18,155 nt of DNA from an uncultured Sphingobacteriales bacterium (GTDB lineage: Bacteria > Bacteroidota > Bacteroidia > Chitinophagales > Chitinophagaceae), in NCBI GenBank assembly GCA_946887085.1, contig CAMPKG010000017.1, positions 1-18,155 of the forward strand, in the 5' to 3' direction. Shown here piece after piece: positions 7,477 through 14,700 of this stretch. Below the pieces are notes generated by a model. It saw only the letters and a program-made list of their open reading frames with translations. It searched no databases and was not told the DNA's origin. The translations under genes were made by a program, and so were the position numbers. Numbering within the stretch: position 1 is the first letter of the stretch; every line of letters begins with the position of its first letter.

Positions 7477-9207
7477 ATGTCAATAAACATTAAGAAAGAC
7501 TTCGGAAGTGCGCGCAACCGCAAACCCGATATCACCAACCTCGTGTACGGAAAAGTGCCTCCCCAGGCACCAGAACTCGAGGAAGCGGTACTCGGAGCGG
7601 TCATGCTGGAAAAGGATAAATTAGCGGAGGTACTAGAGATCATACAAAGTGAAGATTGTTTTTATGTAGATGCCCACCAAAAGATCTATTCAGCCATCCG
7701 CCGCCTTTTCGATAAAGGCATGCCGGTGGATCTGCTCACCGTTACTGAAGAGCTTCGTCGCAGCAGCGAACTGGAAATTATAGGCGGCGCTTACTATCTC
7801 ACGCGCCTGACAATGAGCGTAGTATCGAGCGCCCACGTGGAGGCCCACGCCCGCATCGTGATGGAGAAATTCATCCAGCGCGAGCTGATACGCATCTCTG
7901 GCAGCGTGATCGGTGATGCCTACGAGGACAGCACCGATGTATTCGACCTGCTGGACAAAGCAGAGTCGAGCCTTTACGAGATCACCGATAAACACCTGCG
8001 TAAGAACTTCAAAAGCCTCAAAGAGGTGCTCGTACGTACCGTGCACGAAATAGAGGAAGCCAAGAACAAGAAGGATGACCTTACCGGAGTGCCCTCAGGT
8101 TACGTTCCTCTGGACAAGCTCACATCGGGCTGGCAAAAGACCGACCTGATCATCCTCGCTGCCCGTCCTGCCGTGGGTAAAACAGCCTTCTGTCTTAACC
8201 TCGCATTGAATGCCGCTTTGAACTCAGCTAAGCCCTTCCCCGTGGCCTTCTTCTCGCTCGAGATGGGTGCCGGGCAACTGGTTAAAAGGCTGCTGGCTGC
8301 GGTTACCGAGGTGACCATGGATGCCATCACCAAAGGCCGTATGCAGGAGCATGAATTTGTACAGATGACCCAGCGGATGAACAAGCTGGCATCGGCCCCC
8401 ATTTTCCTTGACGACCAGGCCGCGCTGAACATATTCGAGCTGCGTGCTAAAGCAAGGCGTCTGAAGCAGAAGCATGACATCCAGCTGATTATCATCGACT
8501 ATCTACAGCTTATGCAGGCCGGTATCAACCATGGTGGAAATCGTGAGCAGGAGATATCCAAGATCTCCCGCGACCTGAAAGCCCTGGCCAAAGAGCTGGA
8601 GATACCCATAATAGCCCTGTCGCAACTGAACCGTTCGGTGGAGTCGCGGAAGGAATCTAAAGTACCCCAGCTGAGTGACCTCCGTGAATCAGGAGCCATC
8701 GAGCAGGATGCCGACATGGTCATGTTCCTGTACCGACCCGAATACTACGGCATCAACAACGACGAGATGGGCCAGCCTATCGATGGGGAAACCCATATAC
8801 ATGTAGCCAAGCACCGTAACGGTAGCACAGACACCGTGAAAGTCCGCTTCATCAAGGAGTTCCAGAAGTTTGTGGACCTGCCAGACGAGAACTTCGGTGG
8901 CTTCGGTGGTGGTGGCGGTTTCGGGCCATTCAGTGGCGGCGGAGGCGGCAACAGCGGCTTCGACAGGCCATCGGCCGGGCCATCCGGCGGCGGTGGCTTC
9001 AAACCCCAGACAGAGAATCCTCAGGCGGGTATCCGTGGCCGCCAGCCAGATACCAGCGAGTTCGGCGGCAGCAAGATGTTTATCCCGCAGGGCTTCCAGA
9101 CCATGCCTTCCAAGGCCAACGACTACAACTTTGAAGATGACGACATGCCTCCTCCTTTCAAGAACAAGCCTAATACCAGCCAGGCCGACGAGGACGCGCC
9201 GTTCTAA
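7477..9207 (+). CDS. dnaB: Replicative DNA helicase DnaB with long C-terminal extension
   Basis: The hexameric helicase that unwinds DNA at the replication fork. The 576 residues comprise an N-terminal DnaB domain (about 27-130; PPQAPELEEAVLGAVMLE), a linker, and a RecA-like motor. The Walker A is ARPAVGKT at 229-236, followed by FSLEMGAGQLVKRLLA; the Walker B is LIIIDYLQL with Asp341; then come ALSQLNRSVESR, LSDLRESGAIEQDADMV and VAKHRNG. The conserved fold ends near residue 475. E. coli DnaB is 471 residues, so about 100 residues are extra: a glycine-rich stretch (about 474-510), then a polar tail with NFEDDDMPPPF (551-561) and the terminal DEDAPF. The start at 7477 gives the usual short basic N-terminus. 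A strong terminator follows, so it appears to be a single-gene unit. The enzyme call is firm; the role of the tail is open. Confidence 0.96.
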   Translation: MSINIKKDFGSARNRKPDITNLVYGKVPPQAPELEEAVLGAVMLEKDKLAEVLEIIQSEDCFYVDAHQKIYSAIRRLFDKGMPVDLLTVTEELRRSSELEIIGGAYYLTRLTMSVVSSAHVEAHARIVMEKFIQRELIRISGSVIGDAYEDSTDVFDLLDKAESSLYEITDKHLRKNFKSLKEVLVRTVHEIEEAKNKKDDLTGVPSGYVPLDKLTSGWQKTDLIILAARPAVGKTAFCLNLALNAALNSAKPFPVAFFSLEMGAGQLVKRLLAAVTEVTMDAITKGRMQEHEFVQMTQRMNKLASAPIFLDDQAALNIFELRAKARRLKQKHDIQLIIIDYLQLMQAGINHGGNREQEISKISRDLKALAKELEIPIIALSQLNRSVESRKESKVPQLSDLRESGAIEQDADMVMFLYRPEYYGINNDEMGQPIDGETHIHVAKHRNGSTDTVKVRFIKEFQKFVDLPDENFGGFGGGGGFGPFSGGGGGNSGFDRPSAGPSGGGGFKPQTENPQAGIRGRQPDTSEFGGSKMFIPQGFQTMPSKANDYNFEDDDMPPPFKNKPNTSQADEDAPF

Positions 9208-9237
9208 ACATACTCTTACTTGCCTGACCCAAAAGTT

Positions 9238-9263
9238 AAGCCCCGGATCTACCGGGGCTTTTT
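9238..9263 (+). terminator. Intrinsic terminator after dnaB
   Basis: AAGCCCCGG (9238-9246) pairs with CCGGGGCTT (9252-9260) around a 5-base loop and is followed by more T residues. This is a classic strong Rho-independent terminator 30 bases after the dnaB stop. Confidence 0.9.
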
Positions 9264-9272
9264 GTTATATCC

Positions 9273-9292
9273 CGACAACCGAAAGGTTGTCG
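9273..9292. terminator. Second hairpin between convergent dnaB and barrel gene
   Basis: CGACAACC and GGTTGTCG form a perfect 8-bp stem with a GAAA tetraloop on the plus strand (TTTC on the minus strand). It lies 11 bases after the stop of the minus-strand gene at 9304, so it may help end that transcript. There is no long T tract in either direction, so it may instead be an mRNA-stabilising hairpin. Confidence 0.5.
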
Positions 9293-9303
9293 ATTGTTGT
9301 CAT

Positions 9304-9960
9304 TTAGTTAGCTTTCTTTCCCATCGGGCAGCTCTTGGCGCAAGGACAAGACAGCTTGTAGCGGAAGCCCACGGTCAGCGGCATATTTATCACGCTGAGA
9401 TTCCTTTTGCTTACGGAACGGTTGTAGTCGCCGCCGTTCGCTTTCATGTTGATGTAATCTGCACCTAGTTCAGCATTAATGCCAAGGCGTTTTGTAACGT
9501 TATATGTTGCTCCTGCCTGAACGCCAACAGTGTACCCTCCCTCTAACGTGCTATTAGCGGCAGTGAAATCATTACGTTTTAATGCCTTAATGCCACCTGC
9601 AGAAGCCCCGGTATAGAGGGTAACATTACCCGTTGTGCGTTTTACATTGGCGAAGACCTTTACGCTGTGGATCAACTGTGTGGATGGGGCGTAAAAATTG
9701 ATCGGTGGCGTAGGCCCGTGAGAAAATTCTGCGGTGCTCATCACTTCCTCAAACGGAAGATGTGTAATGCTCCCGCTAAGACCCACCTGGAATCCACTAC
9801 ACACATTGTAAGCCCCTTTCGCAGAATAATAAAGCTGTCCGCCTTCCGCATTAGCATCAAAGGTTTTTGCAATACCAAAATTACCGCCCACTTCCAGTTT
9901 CTGGGCGAGCGCAACGCCTGCGAGGCAAACCATGGCTGAAGCAAGAATGAGGTTCTTCAT
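9304..9960 (-). CDS. Outer-membrane beta-barrel-like protein with Cys-rich tail
   Basis: The protein has 218 residues. The N-terminus is a Sec signal peptide (MKNLILASAMVCLAGVALA, cleavage before Q). The mature part reads as alternating strands (LEVGGNFGIAKTF, GGQLYYSAKGAYNV, GFQVGLSGSITHL, VKVFANVKRTTGNVTLYTGA, GGYTVGVQAGATYNV, LGINAELGADYI, MPLTVGFRYKL), the pattern of small OmpW/OmpA-like eight-strand barrels common in Bacteroidota. After the last strand an unusual 15-residue tail holds three cysteines (CPCAKSCP) and two lysines. It stands alone, convergent with dnaB, and has its own promoter element 5 bases before the ATG. The barrel fold is inferred from pattern only; I cannot name a substrate or family with confidence. 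Confidence 0.75.
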   Translation of the reverse strand: MKNLILASAMVCLAGVALAQKLEVGGNFGIAKTFDANAEGGQLYYSAKGAYNVCSGFQVGLSGSITHLPFEEVMSTAEFSHGPTPPINFYAPSTQLIHSVKVFANVKRTTGNVTLYTGASAGGIKALKRNDFTAANSTLEGGYTVGVQAGATYNVTKRLGINAELGADYINMKANGGDYNRSVSKRNLSVINMPLTVGFRYKLSCPCAKSCPMGKKAN

Positions 9961-9965
9961 GTGGT

Positions 9966-9973
9966 CAAATTTA
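9966..9973 (-). promoter_or_regulatory. Bacteroidota -7 promoter element for the barrel gene
   Basis: On the minus strand this reads TAAATTTG, an exact match to TAnnTTTG, ending 5 bases before the ATG at 9960. As with rfbB, the spacing would give a very short or absent 5' leader. No clear -33 TTG is visible. Confidence 0.55.
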
Positions 9974-10252
9974 AGGATTCTTTAAAGTTAGACATAGATA
10001 TGACATGAAAAGTCAGGCGATTGTCTGAAAATATTAAGGTTTCTATAACACAATAACGCAGAACCAGTATAAATATTGTCATCCCGCATATGCGTTGTTG
10101 AATTTTGTTGAATTTTCAGGTGACGATAGCGAGATTTTTCTGCCGGCCTATTTGACCGCTTCCCTGCTATCGCACGAGGGGCGGTTATTTGAGGATTAAA
10201 GTCTAATATGTTCTTCATGATGAATTGTTGTTTTGTCATGAATTTTTGTTGT
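9974..10252. other. Intergenic stretch with short repeats, no convincing gene
   Basis: No convincing gene is seen. Short structures are the 10-bp palindrome CGCATATGCG (10085-10094), a tandem duplication of GTTGAATTTT (10097-10116), and one copy of TTGTCTGAA (10021-10029), which recurs at both ends of the inverted repeat at 10253-10365. An 83-codon minus-strand reading frame covers 9988-10239 but has no family resemblance, and it overlaps these repeats. Confidence 0.4.
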
Positions 10253-10365
10253 TTGTCTGAACCTCAGGTTAATCCGATTCTGCTGATTAGTCGTGAATGA
10301 AAAAATTTAAGCCGTGTTAATCAGTATAATCTCGGTTAATCTGAGGTTCTGACCCGTTCAGACAA
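10253..10365. repeat. Long imperfect inverted repeat, possible dispersed palindromic element
   Basis: The ends TTGTCTGAAC (10253-10262) and GTTCAGACAA (10356-10365) are perfect 10-base inverted repeats. Inside them, CTCAGGTTAATCCGATT and CTGATTA on the left pair imperfectly with TAATCAG and AATCTCGGTTAATCTGAG on the right, leaving a 10-base insertion on the right arm and a loop of about 26 bases. The whole could fold into one long hairpin. It resembles small non-coding palindromic repeats scattered in Bacteroidota intergenic DNA, but copy number cannot be judged from one window. Confidence 0.6.
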
Positions 10366-10499
10366 TAGCAAATATACAACGTTTTACCCATTTAAGCAAA
10401 AGCCGCCATACAAACCCGGATTAAATAAATTCTGATAATTTTACAGCCCACTGCCATAGAGTTGTCAGTGATGGCTTATAGTTTGCACAAAATTTGAAG

Positions 10500-10760
10500 A
10501 TGGAAAAACAACACAAGGTCTGCCAGAGTTGCAGCATGCCGCTGGATAAAGACCCCGGGAAGGGCGGGACCAATGCCGATGGTTCGAAAAGCGATAAGTA
10601 TTGCAGCTTCTGCTACCAGAACGGCGCATTTGTACGGGAGATGACCGTTGAGGAAATGCAGGCTTATGTAAAGGAAAAAATGAAAAAAATGGGCTTCCCG
10701 GGCTTTTTAGCGGGCATGATGACCAAAGGCATTCCTGACCTTGAACGCTGGAAACAATGA
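10500..10760 (+). CDS. Small zinc-ribbon protein
   Basis: From the ATG at 10500 this encodes 86 residues. Cys8, Cys11, Cys35 and Cys38 in CQSC and CSFC form two knuckles that should bind one zinc ion. The context CQSCSMPLDKD, GGTNADGSKSDKYCSFCYQNGAF matches the 'putative zinc ribbon' family (Pfam PF12674, from memory), in which the motif is CxSCGMPL...GTNADGS...YCxxCYQNG. The C-terminal half is helical and ends FPGFLAGMMTKGIPDLERW. A TTG six bases upstream is in frame, but ATG is preferred. The stop overlaps the next start as ATGA, so the two genes are coupled. Function of the family is unknown to me. A loose promoter-like TATAGTTTG lies at 10477-10485. Confidence 0.85.
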   Translation: MEKQHKVCQSCSMPLDKDPGKGGTNADGSKSDKYCSFCYQNGAFVREMTVEEMQAYVKEKMKKMGFPGFLAGMMTKGIPDLERWKQ

Positions 10761-11380
10761 GCGTCATCAACGAACTGGCCACCACCCTCGGCCGCAGGGA
10801 TGAAGTGCCCAACCGGGAACTGGCAAAAAAGATAGCAGCTAAAAAAGATAAGAAAGCTGTTGCCGAACTGACCGATAACCTTGCCAACAAAAACAAGGAC
10901 ATACAAAGTGATTGTATCAAGGTATTGTACGAGATCGGTGTAATTGATGCTTCTCTTATTGCACCACATCACGAAACATTTGCCAGGATTTTAAACAGCA
11001 AGAACAACCGCCTTGTCTGGGGAGCGATGACAGCGCTCGATGCGATTGCTTCTGTCGCACCGAAAGAGATATACGCCAACCTATCTACGATAATGGAAGC
11101 ATCCGATAAAGGATCGGTGATAGCAAAAGACCATGCAATAGGGATACTCATAAAACTTGCAGCACATAAACCTTATGCTGATGATGCCACCACCCTCCTG
11201 CTCGATCAGCTAAAACAAAGCGCGCCCAACCAATTACCCATGTATGCGGAAAATGCTTTTGCGGTAATGAGCGATAAATACCTCTCGCAGTTCAAAGAGA
11301 TACTGACCTCCCGGCTGGATGATATGGAGAAAGAGAGCAAGCGAAAACGCGTGGAGAAGGTGCTGAAGAAGATAAAGTAA
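10757..11380 (+). CDS. Helical-repeat (HEAT-like) protein
   Basis: This encodes 207 residues, cytoplasmic, with no signal peptide or membrane segment. After an N-terminal basic helix (ELAKKIAAKKDKKAVAEL), paired amphipathic helices recur roughly every 35-40 residues: LTDNLANKNKDIQSDCIKVLYEIG, FARILNSKNNRLVWGAMTALDAIA, LSTIMEASDKGSVIAKDHAIGILIKLA, LLLDQLKQ...MYAENAFAVMS (each given in part). This is the pattern of HEAT/ARM solenoids that serve as protein-protein scaffolds. The C-terminus is strongly basic (KRKRVEKVLKKIK). It is translationally coupled to the zinc-ribbon protein by ATGA, so the products probably act together. No specific role can be assigned. Confidence 0.8.
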   Translation: MSVINELATTLGRRDEVPNRELAKKIAAKKDKKAVAELTDNLANKNKDIQSDCIKVLYEIGVIDASLIAPHHETFARILNSKNNRLVWGAMTALDAIASVAPKEIYANLSTIMEASDKGSVIAKDHAIGILIKLAAHKPYADDATTLLLDQLKQSAPNQLPMYAENAFAVMSDKYLSQFKEILTSRLDDMEKESKRKRVEKVLKKIK

Positions 11381-11388
11381 AATAATAT

Positions 11389-11571
11389 AAAGCTCTCCTC
11401 CTTTCGGAGGAGGAGACGATGGACAATTGCGAAGGCAATTGGACAGCAGAGGTGGTGGTGTGCTTAGCCCGTGTCCGCAGCACCACCCCGTCCATCACTT
11501 CGCTTGGACACCCCCGCCTTGCAATAATTATTGATTTATTTGAAAGGCTTCTCAATGAGGAGGGGTGCTTT
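11389..11571. repeat. Palindromic intergenic element, REP/MITE-like
   Basis: This 183-base element starts 9 bases after the helical-repeat gene. Its ends are inverted repeats with 12 of 14 bases matching: AAAGCTCTCCTCCT (11389-11402) and AGGAGGGGTGCTTT (11558-11571). Internal hairpins are CTCCTCC/GGAGGAG (11395-11412), CAATTGC/GCAATTG (11424-11441) and GGTGGTG...CACCACC. GATGGAC and its complement GTCCATC also recur. It carries no transposase. C/T-rich-ended palindromes with an internal GGTGGTG are, as I recall, a common dispersed repeat in Bacteroidota genomes. The first hairpin could also act as a terminator for the preceding gene. Confidence 0.65.
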
Positions 11572-11677
11572 GATCCTGTGGTTTATCCCCTCCTAGAATA
11601 TCTGATATCCATTTATTATATTTACTATGTATTCTTTTGTAATGAGAATCATGCATCGTCATCCTAACTCCGATGGC

Positions 11678-11704
11678 GCCGAGTCCCTATTCAGGAGACT
11701 CGGC
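11678..11704. promoter_or_regulatory. Hairpin upstream of the T9SS protein gene
   Basis: GCCGAGTC (11678-11685) and GACTCGGC (11697-11704) form a perfect 8-bp stem, extended by CC/GG next to one bulged A. It lies in the 199-base gap 11572-11770, which otherwise shows no gene. No T tract follows, so it is more likely a leader structure, a protein-binding site or part of another repeat than a terminator. Confidence 0.45.
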
Positions 11705-11770
11705 TGGGACATGAAAATTATTAGAAATAATTAATTTAGAGAACTCACCATTAACAAACTACCTAGAGGT

Positions 11771-14700
11771 ATGAAACCATTGCTATTTGCCATTTTCTCC
11801 ATTCTCACTGCTGCACCTGTTTTTTCCTTTGACAGGGATCGATTGCCGCAGCAAAAGCCTTTTGTTTTCCTTGAAAACAAAGGACAGGTGATAGACCAAT
11901 ATGGCAAAACCCGGAAGGACATAGATGCCAAACTGGAGGCCCCAGGGATGGTGGTATTTATCGGCAACGGTGCGATACATTATCAATGGCAAAAAGCAGT
12001 GGCGGGTGACAATGCGGAAAAAAAGGACCGTACCAGAACTGAAACCTATAGGCTGGATGTAGAGCTGGTCGGGGCCAACAATACCGTTAGACCCGTATTT
12101 GAAGACAACAGTACATATTATGAGAACTATTACCTGCCGCAATGCGCCGAAGGCGTTGAGGCAGGCAGCTTTGGCCGGTTAGTGTATAGAGATATTTATC
12201 CTTCTATCGATTGGGTGCTTTATGTAAAGGATGGGGCTTTGAAATATGATTTCGTAGTGCGTGAAGGCGGAGATGCCAGCCAGATAAAACTAAGATATAA
12301 AGGGGCTACAGCGCTGGGCCTGCAGAACGGCGAGCTCATTGCTGCCACGCCAATGGGCAGCCTTACGGAAGGACGCCCCTACTGCTATTCGAGCAATGGA
12401 ACGGAGATACCATCAACGTATGAATTAGAAGATAATCAACTGAGTTTTTCGATTGCCGGAGAACATCCCGGCAATTTCATTATAGATCCATCCATTCTTT
12501 GGGCAACTTATTACGGGGGCGCCGGTGGTGAAGATATAAACACGGTGGGTACAGACAATGTAAACAATATCTACGCCGCAGGTGATGTAACTACCAGCAC
12601 AAATATGGCGACCGCAGGCAGCTACCAGCAAGCCCATGCTGGATCAACGGATGCATTTATCGTGAAATTTACGCCTGGTGGTACCCGGCTTTGGGCGACT
12701 TATTATGGCGGGACTGTACAAGACGAGTTTAATGCCTGCGCCATAGCACCGGATGGTACGGGCTATTTTGGCGGGTACTCGGTAAGCAACGGGCTGGCGA
12801 CCGCCGGCTCGCACCAGACCAGCAGGGTATATACTTATGCCGGGCTGCTGGTAAAGTTCAACGCATCAGGCCAGCGAATATGGGCCACTTACTACGACGG
12901 TACGCAGTTTTCCGGCGGAAGTCCTGATGGTACTGCGATCCGGTCGGTGGCGCTCGATTGGTCGGGTAACGTTCTTTTCTGCGGCCCTACCTCAGCAGGC
13001 ACCGGCATTGCCACGCCCGGCGCCGCCCAGACTACAACCAGTGGCTACAATGGCTACCTGGCTAAATTCAATGCCAATGGGGTACGACTATGGGGCACCT
13101 ACTTGGGGAGCGGGGCGTTTTCTGTTCGCGTGGATGTTTATGGGATAAGCAGCGATGCTGCCAACAATATTTATGTAAGCGGAATAGCAGAGGCAGGCGC
13201 CAGCAACGTGAGCACGGCAGGGAGCTTTCAGCCTTCCATATCCGGTGGCAAGGATGGTTTCATTGTGAAATACAGCAGCGCCGGCGCCAAGCTCTGGGGC
13301 AGTTTTTACGGTGGTACGCAGGACGATGGTCTATCGAAAATTGCAGCCGCAGCAAATGGAGATGTTTATGCTTTTGGCGTTTCAGGTTCTTCAGGGTTGG
13401 CATCGGCGGGCACACATCAAACATCCCCTGGGGGCGGGACCTTGGATGGTTTGATCGTCAAGTTCAGTACCACCGGTACCAGACTCTGGGCTAGCTATTA
13501 TGGGGGGGCAGGCTTTGATTATATCATGTCGGGCTGGCTTGGTGCCGATGACAAGCTCTACCTGGCTGGCTATACGGGTAGCTCAACCGGTATTGCCACC
13601 AGCAATGTACCGCAACCCAATATAGGCGGCGGCACTGATGCATTTTTGGCCACTTTTACGAACACCGGGGCACGTTCCTGGGCTACCTACCTGGGAGGTT
13701 TTTCAGGAGAGCAGGGAAATGCAGTTTGCTATAGCCCTAACGGCAATATAATCGTTGGCGGGTTTACCGGTACTACTTCAGGTTTAGCTACTGCAGGCAG
13801 CCACCAGGCTACATACGGAGGGGGGTCTGGTGACGGTCTGCTCGCCAGCTACACCGGCGATACTGCTGTTTACCTGCTCATGCTGCCCAGCTTGCCCAAT
13901 ACGTTCTGCAAAGGAGATTCTGTAACCGTATTCTATGGCTCGTCTTATCCGCTGCAGGCTACTAATGTATTCACTATCCAGCTTTCCAATGCTTCGGGCA
14001 GCTTTGCCTCGCCCACCAGCCTGGGCTCCGTAACAGCCCAAACGGGCGGCAGCATGAAAGTGTTGATACCTTCATCGCTGCCCAACGGCAATGGCTACCG
14101 CGTACGTATCACCAGCAGCGCACCTGCTTTGATATCTGTAGATAACGGCTTTGACCTTGCCGTAGGCCCTAAGCCTGCCAAGCCCGTGGCTACAACGGTC
14201 AGCCCCGTTTGCGCCGACGATACGCTGAAATTATTCGCAGCCAATATGAGCGGCGTTACCTGGGGATGGGAAGGCCCCAATAGTTTTTCGTCCAGCTCTC
14301 AAAATCCATTTATACCAAACGTAACCACAGCCGCAACAGGCGACTATATAGTTTCTGCCATCGCCGGCGGCTGCGCATCGAAGGATACGGTGAGCGTAAC
14401 CGTGGGCATCGTACCTGTGAAGCCCGTAGCCGCCACCAACACACCCATTTGTGCGGGCTCGTTGCTGGCGCTTACGGCAAGCACCTCTACCCCTGGTGTT
14501 AGCTGGACGTGGAACGGCCCCGGCAATTTTACATCAACCCAGCAAAATCCCGTTATCGCCGCCACCAAGCCGGCAGACTCCGGCGATTATATAGTTACTG
14601 CGTCCATCAACGGATGCAGCTCTTCAGATACGGTCAATGCCATCATCACGAATGTATCGTCCATTGGCGCGTATGCAAGTCCCAACGATACTTTCTGCGA

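Noticed and set aside
8870..9307. 145-codon open frame on the plus strand over the end of dnaB
   Set aside because: It arises from the G/C-rich repeated codons of the glycine-rich DnaB tail read in another frame. Its product is a low-complexity Ala/Ser/Arg string, while the DnaB frame continues in phase to DEDAPF.
9988..10239. 83-codon open frame on the minus strand in the 9961-10499 gap
   Set aside because: It has an ATG and reasonable length, but no hydrophobic core, domain or family resemblance, and it covers short repeats. A small peptide gene cannot be fully excluded, so the region is listed as intergenic.
11419..11667. 82-codon open frame on the plus strand
   Set aside because: Most of it lies inside the palindromic element at 11389-11571, and the product looks like translated repeat sequence.
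12490..13860. Tandem DNA repeat or CRISPR-like array
   Set aside because: The periodicity is at protein level (SBBP repeats of variable length and sequence). There are no identical repeats with unique spacers.
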